Assembly: GCA_021399435.1 (NCBI GenBank)
Contig: JAJTUP010000001.1
Location: 3,286,001 to 3,350,000 of the forward strand
Direction of reading: 5' to 3'
From: Diaporthe sp. PMI_573
Lineage: Eukaryota > Ascomycota > Sordariomycetes > Diaporthales > Diaporthaceae
DNA length: 64,000 bases
Shown: positions 1 to 12,253 of the stretch, in pieces
Layout: every line of letters starts with the position of its first letter
Numbering within the stretch: the stretch's first letter is position 1
Made by a program: the position numbers and the translations under genes
The notes under the pieces: model-generated
What the model was told of the DNA's origin: nothing
Database searches by the model: none
Seen by the model: only the letters and a program-made list of their open reading frames with translations

Positions 1-428
1 CTCTCGGCGTCCTCATCCTCGACGGTTGCCTTGTGGGAGTTGTTGTGCTCCTTGTCGCCCTCGGTGATGGCGCCGCTCATCTGGACGCTGCCATCCTCGT
101 TGGGAGGGGTTCCCGAGGTGTAGTGACGCTCAACGCGGCCGGAAATGACGATTGTTGAGTCATCGGTGAACTCGATGTTGACGTTGTTCTTCTCAATGCC
201 CGGGAGCTCGCCGTGCAGCTCGTAGCTGTTCTCTAGCTCCTTGACGTCGAACTTGGGGGTGAAGGCAGGAAGAGAGGCAGCGCGGCGACCGGTCTGCCTC
301 TGTCCTTGTCCTTGTCCTTGTCCTTGCTGGGTGACCTCCCGGGAGTAGTTGTCGTAGTCGTCCAGGAGACGGAAGAGAGGGGTGAAGGAGGACTCAGGAG
401 CGAAGTAGGATCGAGGGAAGAAGGACAT
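1..428 (-). CDS. hsp30: Small heat-shock protein, Hsp20/Hsp30 family (3' end beyond window)
   Basis: The minus-strand frame opens with ATG at 428-426 in a CAAAATG context and stays open to base 1, giving the first 142 residues. The N-terminus begins MSFFPRSYF and has a short Gln-Gly repeat near residues 36-44. A GRRAASLPAFTPKFDVKE stretch follows, which starts the alpha-crystallin domain; ELHGELPGI and IVISGRVE are typical beta-strands. A charged Glu/Asp/Lys-rich insertion then interrupts the domain (about residues 110-142), as is usual for fungal Hsp30 proteins. Family role: ATP-independent holdase that binds unfolding proteins in the cytosol during heat stress. The stop codon and the rest of the domain lie left of the window. 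A TATA box and heat-shock elements upstream agree with the call. Seen: sequence features. Inferred: function by family. Confidence 0.93.
   Translation of the reverse strand, partial: MSFFPRSYFAPESSFTPLFRLLDDYDNYSREVTQQGQGQGQGQRQTGRRAASLPAFTPKFDVKELENSYELHGELPGIEKNNVNIEFTDDSTIVISGRVERHYTSGTPPNEDGSVQMSGAITEGDKEHNNSHKATVEDEDAE
299..327. repeat. TCCTTG hexanucleotide repeat inside hsp30
   Basis: About four and a half copies of TCCTTG on the plus strand encode the alternating Gln-Gly run of the heat-shock protein on the minus strand. The repeat keeps the reading frame, so copy-number change would only lengthen or shorten the linker before the alpha-crystallin domain. Confidence 0.85.
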
Positions 429-600
429 TTTGGCTGTGGTGGTGATAGGTCGAGAGATCTTGAGAGTGGTTGATGGTGTGCGAAGCGTGCGAGGAAGTTG
501 CTTGTAGACTGTTTTTGTAGAGTGCATGAAGGTCTTTGCTTGCTTGTCGCTGTCTTGGTGATGATGAGGAGCAGGTGGGAGGGAGGAGAGGATTCACTGC

Positions 601-609
601 ATATTTATA
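601..609 (-). promoter_or_regulatory. TATA box of hsp30
   Basis: On the minus strand the bases read TATAAATAT, 173 bp before the ATG at 428. This fits a TATA-driven, inducible promoter with a 5' UTR of roughly 140 nt. The heat-shock element at 641-653 lies directly upstream. Confidence 0.75.
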
Positions 610-640
610 CTTGAGAAGAAGCGACAGTCATGGCATTGTT

Positions 641-653
641 GAAGCTTCGCGAA
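641..653. promoter_or_regulatory. Perfect heat-shock element (proximal)
   Basis: The bases GAAGCTTCGCGAA are a perfect three-unit GAAnnTTCnnGAA element, the binding site of trimeric heat-shock factor. It sits about 32 bp upstream of the TATA box of hsp30, the usual position for a driving element. Confidence 0.85.
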
Positions 654-857
654 ATCCGTGGAACGGCGAGGCTGCAACAAGACGTAATCATCACGACACG
701 TCCAGAAGGCTGTGGTAAAGCGTAGATTGTTCCATGGCCGTTTTCAGAGGTCAAGCGTGACACTTGTCCCGGTGCGGCAACAGCGAGAAGGTTGGAGAAG
801 GTGCGCGACGAAGCTCTCACCACTGCTGCAGCTTCGCGGTGCCGCTGGAAGCCGCTA

Positions 858-875
858 GAATCTTCCAGAGGATTC
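858..875. promoter_or_regulatory. Second heat-shock element (distal, four units)
   Basis: Alternating units at exact 5-bp steps read GAA (858), TTC (863), GAG (868) and TTC (873), with a further in-register GAA at 848. Only one base of the four core units deviates from consensus. It lies about 430 bp upstream of the hsp30 ATG, on the same side as the proximal element. Confidence 0.65.
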
Positions 876-3800
876 CACAACGAAGACCTCACCAACAACA
901 GCCAAGCTCAGCTTCCACGATCTGTAATGCCCTGTAATCCAAGTAATACTTGACATATGGGGTGCATTACCTGTCATCTGGTTTCTCCTGGCTTGTGAGG
1001 CACCTGAGCAGGTGTTTCCCGTCGATGAGGTACGGAGGAGGTCGTGTAAGTCGCTGTCGACCAGGGTCAAGAATCATGTGTGTAGATTCAGATCCGTCGA
1101 AAGTATCAGGGTTAAACCCTCCACAGCTCTACCAGGCCCCAAGCCAGTCTAAATGCATTTATCATATATGAGTGGCATGATACTATAGATGCCCAAGGAG
1201 ATTTGCTTGGGCTGGGTTGTCTGCTAAAAAAAATTATGCAGCATGGTAGTATCCCGAAGAATTTTCATTTCTCAATTTTTCTACTTGGGCAGGTCAAATG
1301 CAGAGACTTGTAGATACAGATTGAGTCACGAGCTTAAAGAAATGACGTTGTCCGAAATGAAGGCTTTGAACGGGGCTGAAAAATGTGGAAACTCAAATTC
1401 CAAAATCCTACCCAGTTCAATTCATGACAATCATCAAGGGCGAGAGCGCTTGAACAGATCATGTGAAGTTTGCTGTCAAGTCAACGAGATGGCGTGTGGA
1501 AGCGCTATCTCTAATTATGCGGAAATTGAGCAGCTGTCGCTGGCTTTTGATAACTGTCGCAAGTTACCTGCTCCGGGAGCGGGTTGAAGCTCGGAGTATA
1601 GCTGCTGTCAAGTTATTTGCTGCATCTTCAATGAATAGATTGTAGTCTCGGATGTACCCATGTTGGGAATGAGAGAAGAGCATTTTCTATCTGCTCACTT
1701 CCATGTCGCGTCAATGTCCGCATTATGTCTCTGAAAGATCATCTTTTCTTCGTCTGTTTTTTGAGCTGTAGTGAGTAACAAGTGGTCGCATCATCGAAGG
1801 GAATGGGATTCTCGACAATGACATTGATTTAATAGTTCAATTGGAAGTGTAGCAACCAAGGTGGGTGATAACCAACTTCCTTCAAATTGGTTGATTTCCC
1901 TATCCTGTAAATTCTGACCCCTTAACTCGGGGGAGATCCGCAGTTGTCTTATCGCCCTCAGTAGTATGCCCTGCCAAACAATGAATCATCAGCACAGCCT
2001 CGTCAGTCGGCGCCGAGCTTGCTCGTGGAGTATATTGTCAATCAAAAGCATTGCAGCAACTCCATGGCTGCAAAAATCGAGGCCGTTTCCCGGGCAAGCT
2101 AGCTTAATCGTAAGCAGTCCTCATAAAAATGTTATTGCTAGAATCAATATTGCAAGATTCACAGATTTGCCTTCACTTCCTTGTTGCTTTCTATGCTGCC
2201 TCATTTACATTCTAGGACCAGCTGACATTGACACGCGAGCAGAACATCTTGCCAGATGTATGGGGCATCAGTCTCGCCTCACCATGTGAACTCTACATAA
2301 TTTGACAATGCTCCCAGTTCAAGACAATGTCTTGATATTGTTCCTAACTAGATGTAGTCACGTAGCATATTCAAGTTGTTGCCATCAAGCGTGTATGAAT
2401 TGTGTGGGGTAAGGGATTATCTTTGGCAAAACTGAAGATGAAAATGTCGACATTACTGTTTAATACATAGGATGTGCATTCAGGCTGTTATCTTCATTGC
2501 GGAGTTATTGGTACAGCTTGACAGCACTGGTACCTTAGGGATGGCCATCCACATTGCACGCGGGCAGAGGGACTTTGAGGAAATTGAGAGACTGCTCCAA
2601 GGGTCCACACAGAAAGAGCCTGTGCACCTCAGGGCAGCTTGTGGTGATGGAAGTTGTCTGCTGTTCAAGATTATTGGCCACCGTGGCACCCACCGACCCA
2701 GATAGTGTTAGTCCACCAGTCTCACCAGGCTTCATCAGATCATCTCATATTTTCTACGAGATCCATAAAAAAAATATAATATGATATAAGAGAATATAAA
2801 TTCATGTACTGGTGTAGATCTTTCATCGTCTGTTTTTCACATATTCTTGGATGCCTGCATATGTATTGGCGATCCCTGCGACTGCGGCGAGTTGTGTGCC
2901 GGACACTTGTCATTGAACCTGTGGCGGGAACGAGGCTGACGTGATACCAATGGCATTTGCCATCCAGACCCCTTGAGTTTGGCGCGCCATGCGAAGGCTC
3001 ATCACAATCATGCCGAACTAAATCACAAGTGAAGACTGCGGACCAAGACTGGCGAGTGTCCATGACTCGAGATCTGCAAGCTGACGACAATTTGACGGTA
3101 TTCGAATGACAGGGTGCCATTCGGCGTGTTACATCGGTGCGTGACAAGATCTCTAACCGTGTATTGTGGGGGCAGGGAAGTGGCGAGATGATCGCTCCGA
3201 GGACCAAGACATGGGTTCTGCTCTCCCCTTTGGTCTTGCCTTGGCCTTCCCGGCCGCTGTGATCGTGAACCCCTGGGCTGTGTTCCCATCTTTACCACGC
3301 TGTTGGAACACGGGCCCTCTCTTGCAGATCTCAAAAAATGAGGCTTCACTGCGGATCGCAACACAACATATGCACCCGCCCGACGTGCATTCCCAGCAGG
3401 CATACGCTCCTGCGATGCTTTTATGAGGGGCTCGGGAGCTGAGGCAGGCTTGTCCTTCGGGGTAACTTCGAAGAGGACCAAAGAGACGTATCTACTATGC
3501 GGTACTCAGTTACGGGCTTCCATTCCCGAATAGCTTACGAGAGGCTATTCCAACAGATGCTACGCTGCAGAAGCCATCTCCCAAAAGAGTATTTATTGCT
3601 CCTTGAGATGTTGTCTGCAAAGCCTCTGAGTTTGGATAGTCTTGCGCGGTGCCTCGGTTACATTCCGACACACTCAGGCATTTGACGTATTTCTCAAGCC
3701 TCGAGCCTTCCCATCATGGTCGCTCAGCTCGAGCGGAGAGTTTTGGTCCCCCCTGTTGGGAGGAATCAGCGTTTCTGCAAGTCTCCGACCAACGGGTTTC

Positions 3801-6800
3801 AACGTGATGTTCAACACTGGCTGAAACACCGTTTGTCGGCCGCCATAAGCCGACTGTTTTCGGTCTCGGACCTTTGTTCGACGCCGCAGTCAGGGTTTAG
3901 CAAGACACCCAGGGCATACCGCCAGTCTGACAGCATAGGCAGAGAAGTGTTCACCCCTCAAGCTTCAGAGGTGAGATGCCTCGGATGTAGGTCGTGCCTT
4001 ATTGCGGTTGGCATGACTCAGCGGTGGCAAAACATCGGCCCTTCCAAGAGCTGGCAGACATATGAGGCCAATTAGCATGCAGCCACATTACTCTCACGTG
4101 CGTCGGCCTGTTTCGACGTGTGCGTTCCGAGCCCTGGGTGCTAAGAAACACTACAAAAGTACGCCGTACCATGGCAGAGAAAGGGGCACGAGGACCCCTT
4201 GCAGCGCCGGGCATTCTGCTGGCGCCGTACCTGCATTCCTTCTGCAGGTCATGCGTTAGCGAGACCGAGAATAGCTTCGAGCGAGGGTGCTGCATAGTAG
4301 GTCACCACCACGGCATGCCAGACACGTGATGGGTGCTGGCAGGCATGGCAGCGCATTGGACACGGCGGAAGCTGCATCGCACACACACCTGGCAGGGCCA
4401 GGACACACTATTGGCTTGCCAGGCTTGCCAATTCGACCTGAGGTGACATCGACTTTCTCTGTCGGGAAAGGCAATCCCTCAGATCCCGGGATCGAGAACA
4501 GACGAAATCTTTACACAGTACTCCACCGGGCGGCGGCCCCTGGGGTGGCCGATGCCACCGAAGCTGTCACAGATGGCCGAGAAGAGCGGTGAAAGTCTTG
4601 GATGGCGAGTATCGTGGTGGTGGCTGGCGTCCATGAATCGGCCGAGAGGGTAATTTGGAAAAAGCCAATCTGGTCTGATGAGGGCTCCAGCGATGGTGCC
4701 TGCAGTGCTTGCAGCGAAATCTTGTGTGAGCTGCCTAGCCTCGCGAGCGCCTGTTTCGCTCCTGCATTGGTGTGCATAAGCGTGCAATGTGCATATGCGC
4801 ATGTGCATGCGAGACTACTGTGTAGTGTAGTCTGGGCTTGACGTGGAGAGGTGTTGGAAGCTGCTTACGCAACGAGCGAGACGATTGCCGATTGGGCATA
4901 CAAGGTTTCGCGCGTCAGCTTTGGATTGAGGTTTGACGACTTCCGGAGGGCTGGGCCTGCAGCAAGGAGGATTGACCTGTTGTCAGATATAAGCGCGGAG
5001 GGGAAGGGTGCACAGTAGGTAGACGGCGGCAGCGTGACAGGCACGATCGACAGCTATGCGAGGCTGTGGCACTGTAGCAGCACGATCGTTTACTACCCAC
5101 ACCCACGCCCACACTGCGTGATGCTCATGTCAAAAGCCAGGCGTTTAATCATATCACGAAGTCAGTCAGGTTGCCGCGGAAGGGCGACGGGGTTAAAGAC
5201 ACAGGCCCGACTTGCCAGGAGCGGGAATGCCCGTCACGGCTAGCAAAGACCAGATGAAAGTGTATCTCGCATGGAGCCTCGCTTCAGGATACCCCACAGG
5301 CATCGGCTGTGGTCGTCGTACGGGCTGACGGGGTAGTCAGTAGACAGTAGACAGTAGAGTCGAGCGTGGTGTCATTCTTTTGGTGCCAGGGACCAGGTGC
5401 CAAACTGCATGATGGAAGGAGGCAAGCGCGGCACCTGTCTCCATGTCCTTGTCGCCGGTGATCGACGCTTTACAGTACCCTTCCGTCCCTCTCGCCGAAA
5501 CACGGGCCGCTGCTGTTGGTGTGCACACGCCACCGTCTCAACGGCCACACCGCATCTTGACGAGTGAAGATGTGGATGCGTGTCAATCGGTGATGCCAGG
5601 ATGAGACGAAACAAAAGGGCAGATGAGCCTCTGCAACACTGTATGGGATATGTGTCCAGTTCACGACGGCGAGACTCGGGACGAAAAAAGAAAAAAAAAA
5701 GAAACCCATCATCTGTTGCAACTGACAGTCAGGCTTGGGGGCCCTCTCAGATCTCCCAGGCACACTCCACCTGCGACCCACCCCCACCTGCCTCTGGAAC
5801 CATGCTCAGATCCACAGGGAACGTGGGCCTACCCCCCCCCAGAAGTTGGAACTCGCGAGGGCCACACTAGGCCCGATAAGGGAACTCGAGCTTCCGTCCC
5901 ACCAGCGCCTGTCCCACGGTTCACAATCCCATCCCGTTCAACCGCGCCGGCCGACCTCGATCGCCCCTCCCGAGGTCACTGTACAACTGCATATCGCCGA
6001 GTCAAGCGTCAAGCGTCAAGCCCCGTCACCAGACAGTGGCCGAGATCCAGACTCACAGCCCAGCAGCACAGTCTGGGTCGTACAGATGCTGCTTCAGGTC
6101 TGCATGCAGCCGTGACTGAGATTGCAACGAGCGCTAATGCTCGATATATGCGGCGCACCCACCCCGTCACCACGTTGCACCCAGCTGCATCAGGTGATGG
6201 AAGCCTCCTCCTCCTTCGCACGCCCGTCCGGCCCACCTGAGTGGCTCCCTCTCCTGGTACCTGGATTACCACTCCATCTTCTCTACTGTCTACTGTATGC
6301 ACGTCTACGCCCTTCGGCCTCCGCCTCCATCTCGCTGGGACCTGGACCTCCGTTTCCACCACCACCACTCTGCCGTGGCACAGTTCTCGAGTGCCCAAAC
6401 CATCCCACCGGCTCACTACGGATGGTCGACACCACCCCGACCCCCACCACCACCCCCGACACACCCAGCAGCATCTCAGCTTCCTGCTCTGGCACACGGC
6501 GCTGATGCGCCGACGGCTTTGGCGGCAGCCCAATCGCTGACCTCCACGATGGAGCGCCAACAACCACCAGCACCCAAAGGCCGGAGGATCTTGTCTTCCG
6601 ACTTGTATCCCGTCCTGCCACTCTTGTTGGTTGACGCTCCTCCACCTAAAACACGCTATCCCCCGCAGCCGGTGCGGAGAAGCCCAACTGTGTGGTCCGG
6701 GTTATTTTGACATCCCTGGCCGCGAACACCGTCCCTCGTCTGCGGCCGGCAGCGTTGGCGCAGGCGACCCTAGCTGGCTCGCGGGCCTGCTTGCACTCGA

Positions 6801-9210
6801 GTTGGTTCGGCGTCCTTCCGCCCCGATGTCTGCCCGTGCTGTGAAGCTCTCACCTGGCCATGGTTGCCTTGCCTTGTCACCACCAGCACACGTCCAAATT
6901 GTCGCGAGATGCTAAGATCACAAACATGGTCACCGCCACTGTCAGTGCTCACCCTGACACTCGCGATATGCCGGCATAGAGGCGGGAGTAGGCGCGCCTC
7001 TGAGACGTTGAGACGGTGGCTTGACCATGTCCAGAGGCCAGCTTCTAGCCGTTTGTCCCGAGATGCGGCTGATGTCTAGGCATTGAAAATGCCCAAGGAT
7101 CACCCCAAGGCTCACGTCGCCCTGTCGCCCGCTGGGCTGTGTCCTCCAACAGGCGGGCTGGCAGCTGGTCAGGCCCGGAATGCCGAGAGCCCACATCTGC
7201 CGTGAGGCTTTCAGCAGCTTACAGCTCCACGTCCGACGCCATTCATCTCGCTGACGAGCCAGCCCATGGGCATGTCATGTCATTCATGCCCGTTCGCCGC
7301 AGCACGAGCTTACAGAAAGACCGGATGGAAAAGTCGATGGTCTGGAAGCCTCAGACCAGGTTGGTCATATCTCATTCGCTAGTGCCTGCCCGCCTTCCTT
7401 CGCCATAACCTACCTCTCTGGTCCGATAGCCTTTTGGGAGGCAGCACTCAGTGTGACTCTCAGGGCTCCCATTGGCGAATCCTATCTGCAGCACAGCTGC
7501 AAGCATTTCACAAGTTGGCCCACCTGCCACCCAAGACTGGTGCCAACTGGCACTGTGGATTGTGCCTGGCAATTCAGCCAGCATGTGCACTTGGCTGCGG
7601 CCCGCAGAAGTCGAGCATCCCGACTTGTTGTAGCTTGGGCCGCAATTAAAGCCCTGGGCCGTGGAGCTGATGTTGCAAAATGCCCCGAATGCAGACGTCA
7701 CGGCACAGGATCGAGATAACCATGTGCCACGACTTGACAGGCTGTGGAAACCCGCTAATCGATGTTGTGCCATGATCTCGCGGCATCCAGGTGTCACTGC
7801 TTCGAGATCTCAGGCGACCCAGCCAGCGGCCGACAAGGGCCAGGCAGGCAGCCAGGCAGGCTGGCAAAGGCCGCCCATGTCGCCATGCCGCTCTCGCAGG
7901 CCACCAGGATAGCCTCCAGCCAACGATGCCTGTTCCTGGCCTGCGTCATGGGCGAGGGGTGTCTGAGCGCCCTGCCACGCCCAGCACAGACAGCACACCC
8001 GCACATCGATGTCCATCCCAATGTTGAAGCCGAACCTCTGGCACCCTCCTTCGAGCTGCAGCCACGGCAATTATGTTGTGATTGGTCATCTGTGAGAATT
8101 AACCAGGCAAAGTGCTGGAACGGTAGGCACTATGTAGGTACCGCGGGATATGCTCCACCTGACCAGGACATCCCGGCAAGGAGAATTTACTCTGCGTGGC
8201 GTCCCACTTACACGCTTAGCTACATGCTGTGGTACTTGTACACCGACATACAGCAGGCCCCACCACCATCACCCAAAAGCTCTCGAGTTTCCATCTATTG
8301 AAACAGCTAATAAATCTCTGGCTGGGCCGTCATCCCCTCCCTCTCACCTACAAGTACCCCTCGCACCATCTCATGATAAGCAACGCAAACTTGCTTCACA
8401 CCATCGTCGTGCTGCTGCCGCATCCGCCCCCGAGCAAGTTTTCTTCGCGGGGCAACCTTGTCCGTCACGGCCAGCACCGGACCAGCTGCCCAGTATAATA
8501 CCGTCTGGACCGCATTTTCAGATGCCCTGGGCTCGCAGTGGCAGACTGACTGCCTCTGTCAGTGTCTCCCTCCGTCGATCCTAGAGATTTATATCATCTT
8601 GCAGCGACGGGGCCCACAATCTTCCCTTCAACCACGTTCTTTGTGGCATCTTGTATCCTTCCTCCCTTCCCTTACTTGGTACCGACATCTTCGGTTGGCG
8701 ACTTCGCTTCCTCATACCTGCTCTCGAATCTGGGTCGTACGTATGTCATGGTCTCCTACTAGTTGAACTGTCGAGCTTTCGCCCCGCCCTATGGCTCCCC
8801 CACCTTCTTCTCTTCTCCTTCAGTTATCTGCATTTTCGTCCCGCGACTATAAGTCTCACTTAGCTGCTATCCTGTGAGGCCGACATTGAAATTATTTGGT
8901 CCTGGCCATACCTTCTGTGGCGCCTCAACCACCCTGTCAAGCACATGAGGCTACAATCGTCACAGGCTTTCTACTGCGTGCGGATTTGGAATGACAAGAT
9001 CAATGAGAAGTCCAGAACTAACTTGTGTTGTGTCGGACCTTTTCAGGGAGGATTGAAGCTACACATATCCTCATGAGGTGCTCCCGATCAGTCATAGCTG
9101 TCGTGGAAAGTATTTGAGGAATCACAATCAGGGGCTTTCGACCCAAGGAAGCAATCATTATAAGGCTATCGGGGTCCTTCCATGAGGAACAGCGCTTGGA
9201 ACAGCCTCCC
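876..9210. other. 8.3-kb stretch without a recognisable gene
   Basis: Open frames here are short, overlap on both strands and match no family I know. About 1150-2830 is visibly richer in A and T than its surroundings. A CAGTAGA-type unit is repeated three times near 5338-5358. There is an A-run near 5692 and a strongly C-biased plus strand at about 6140-6560, which keeps frames open on both strands by composition alone. The C/T-rich stretch 8560-8870 looks like promoter or 5' UTR of the membrane-protein gene at 9211. An ACTAAC branch-like motif (9017-9022) followed by TTTTCAG ending at 9046 could be the 3' end of a 5' UTR intron. No tRNA or transposon protein was seen. Confidence 0.6.
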
Positions 9211-10275
9211 ATGTCGACCTTTGATCTGCAGCCTTTGTCCCGAGGAGGAGACGACTCGTTGTCGAGCCAAGATCTGCTGCCCTCTGGCAACTTCGGCGTC
9301 CAGCAGAGTGCAACAGTCACCGTCACCTCGATAGTACAGTCCAGCACCGCACCCGCTGCGACTGGGGGGAACACACCTGGCCCCAACTCGGGCGTCTCTG
9401 GCAATTCTGCAAATGCTACAGCATCGCCCAACATAACGCCCTCACCTGACAATCGGAATGGCCCCGACTCATCAAACGGGAACCGGACAACAGTCACTGT
9501 CCTCAGTACAGTTTTGTCGGTCGTCGGTGTCATATTGGTCGTGGGCGCCGCCCTCTTATGCCTAAGATGTCGCCGAAGACGAGCGAAGCTATTCAGACGT
9601 GGAATAACACCCATCGACGATGACGAGATCGAAACTTGGAAGAGCAGCCGCCGCGAGAAGGAACTAGGGGACGATGCAGGCCTGAGTGGATATTGCGACA
9701 ACAACGGGCATGTCAAGCACGAGTCAGTCAGCTCTACCAGGAAGTCGACCAGCGTGATTGTCTACTCCAATGGTCGCAGGTCTGAGGAACGTTCGCCTAG
9801 GTCGCCCCGCACACAATTTCATTACGGGAAGAGAAGCCTCGATGGACGAAAGATCAGCCTTGACAAAGAATTACCGCAAACGCCAATACAAGCGAGGGCA
9901 CCGAATGCCCGCGAAGGTCTCACAGACGATGCAGTTCCTGGGGACGACCCCTTCATTCAGTATCCTAAGCGACAAACCTCTCGTCTTTCTAAAACGCCAC
10001 CCCACCATCCTCAACACCCTCGACACGCGCACACACGGACGCGATCGAGCTTCAGCCTGCGCAGCCTCGGCGATCACATAAGGGGTTATGACTCTGAAGT
10101 CGAGCTGACCCCGCGGACCTCCCACGACTGCCATGAATATCAGGGAAGGCGCTCTAACGACCGGCATTCTCGCGTATTTTCGTCGTCGTCGATACCGCCA
10201 AGGTTGTCACTCTCGAATGATTGGCCTGGGTCGCCCCAACTCCGCCAGGACATGATCGGACGAGCCATCGGTTGA
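9211..10275 (+). CDS. Conserved fungal single-pass membrane protein, function unknown
   Basis: One open exon encodes 354 residues from ATG 9211 (MSTFDLQPL). The N-terminal 90 residues are Ser/Thr/Asn/Gly-rich with TVTVTS and several NxS/T sites, like a glycosylated outside face. A hydrophobic segment, LSTVLSVVGVILVVGAALL, spans about residues 96-114. It is followed at once by a basic stop-transfer patch (RCRRRRAKLFRR) and the motif GITPIDDDEIETWK. The long tail is Ser/Pro/Arg-rich with APNAREGLTDDAVPGDDPF and ends IGRAIG; I recall these motifs from uncharacterised Pezizomycotina proteins, without a defined function. No clear signal peptide is seen from this start, so the topology (N-out) is inferred. 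The frame is open back to 9118, so an upstream exon is possible. I do not assign a function. Confidence 0.8.
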   Translation: MSTFDLQPLSRGGDDSLSSQDLLPSGNFGVQQSATVTVTSIVQSSTAPAATGGNTPGPNSGVSGNSANATASPNITPSPDNRNGPDSSNGNRTTVTVLSTVLSVVGVILVVGAALLCLRCRRRRAKLFRRGITPIDDDEIETWKSSRREKELGDDAGLSGYCDNNGHVKHESVSSTRKSTSVIVYSNGRRSEERSPRSPRTQFHYGKRSLDGRKISLDKELPQTPIQARAPNAREGLTDDAVPGDDPFIQYPKRQTSRLSKTPPHHPQHPRHAHTRTRSSFSLRSLGDHIRGYDSEVELTPRTSHDCHEYQGRRSNDRHSRVFSSSSIPPRLSLSNDWPGSPQLRQDMIGRAIG

Positions 10276-12253
10276 AGGCAAACGCTACCGGACAATTACC
10301 CTGGCCAGGCCACGTGTCTCGGCACAAGGGCTGAGTCCGGAGTCGCCCAAATCCATAATAATTCTCGGTGCATCTTGCAATGCGCACGTATCGAGCGATA
10401 AATCCGGAATGAATGACATTGAAAAGCACGGCATTGGATATGTGGTTCTATGTCCTGTCACTCCAAATGCAACCTCGGTTCGTCATTCGTCGTCCGAAAA
10501 AAGTGACGTGAAGCGGCTGCCCAAGCTGTTTCAGGAACTGGGACGAAAGTCCGCGCTGGCCTGTCAAGATGGCAGCGCTGGAGATCCCGGGGTGGACAGC
10601 TTCGGCCGGCAGTGACAGCTCGTCACATCTCATTCGAGTTTCAACCTGGCCCTCCCGCTGCCACACTGCCATGTGCCGTGGGCGCGAACATTGGTCGGCC
10701 ACCATTATGTGGTCAGACCTAGTTCCTCCCAAGCAATCTATCGGACTCTTGCCCCACTGTCGCAACACAGAAGGTGGGCAGAGAGAGCTAGACGAGACAT
10801 AGCCTAAGCGTTAAGTCCCTCGCCTATACCACCTATTACCAATCCTTTATTCCCTTTCCCTTTTTCAATATACGATGTCATGACGCATGCTGCGGAGGAT
10901 ATACCCCAAGTTTGAGGCCCATGCGAGGCGCAACAAGAGCTCGGTACCTGTCTACCGGTGTTTGGCAGCCTCCAGACCAACAGGCCTTATTTCTTTTACC
11001 ACGATGCTTTTATCTCTACCCGATCTAGGCAATATGATTTTTCTGTGTATCATCATCTACATCGAACAAGACTCGTTTCAGCGCATCCTTCTCCATCACG
11101 CGAGAACCCAAACTAGCACACTCCAACAGTGACAAAATTAGCGATTTTTCATCAGAATACAGGACATCGGTACCTTGGTCAAACTCGCGAGCCAAACCAT
11201 ATCTAGACGTCATTCCAAGCAACCGTCCATGGTACCACGGCAGCGACCGGTCGACATGTGTCGATCCGGAGCGTTAAGCTTTCCTCGTAATAGATTGAGA
11301 TGCCTGTGCTTATCCGCGGCGGCGGTCGGGCCGCGGCTGGGAGCTGCTGCTCTCCGTCCTAGCACTCTAATGATGAACTAACTGCCGGGACTGCCCATCC
11401 AATTCGAGGCTCTTTTCAATAGTCAGTCTGCAGTGCACTAGAGGGAGCAACGGTGACCGGCGAGGGCGACGCATGCGACAGTTGCGCCATTGAAGCCGGC
11501 CCAGGGCCACCGACCCGGGCGTCCGCGTGCGTGACGGAGGCCGTGCGTTCTGATGACTATAGTAATTGTAAGCCTGCCACGCCTGTGTGGGTTTCCTGGG
11601 TTTCCGGGGCTTCCTCTCTGTCGTCACCTCCCGCGGGCGAGGCCCCATATGCCATGCGACGTAATGGGCACGGGCTCCTATGTGATCAACAGGCAGCCGG
11701 AGGTCTGTGGGCTTGGGGTGCGACGAGGTGATTTAATTTGGTCTGCTAGGGGCCATTGGCTGTCATTCTCTCGGTGTTGGAATGAACGAGACAGGGATGG
11801 GGGTGAAGTTTACTCCCGAACCTTTTTATCCCACACCTTTGGGCTTCCAACCCCAGTCTGACAGGTAGCCCGTCAATCAGCCTCATAAGCAAGCACCCTG
11901 GCACTATAAATGTCAGGAGTATCAGATGCGTGTGACTGGTGGACAGCGGGCAGGCAGGCAGATCTCAAGGACTTGCTTCATGTGGTATTGCTCACGATGC
12001 CTTCTGCAGCTGCCGAGTCAGCCGTCTGCTTGTTCAATCCGGTCAAATCACGCGTGGACGGCCGAGTCAGCTAGCTCTACACGTACGTCGGCAGTCAGAT
12101 TTAGCATTCGTGTCGTACGGAATATATTGATCTGATCAGTCGACATGATGGAAACGGCAGGTGTCTGCCTGTCCGCCTAGATGCCTAGCATTGCACAAGA
12201 AAAACGTCAATGTCGATTCGAGAGCGCTGCACCTACGAGAGTACGTAGTGCCC

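Noticed and set aside
5623..6563. Overlapping 205-codon plus-strand and 184-codon minus-strand frames
   Set aside because: Both are kept open by the C-rich composition of one strand, are Pro/Arg-rich and match no family.
9018..9716. 232-codon minus-strand frame
   Set aside because: It is the antisense shadow of the membrane-protein gene, whose conserved motifs lie on the plus strand.
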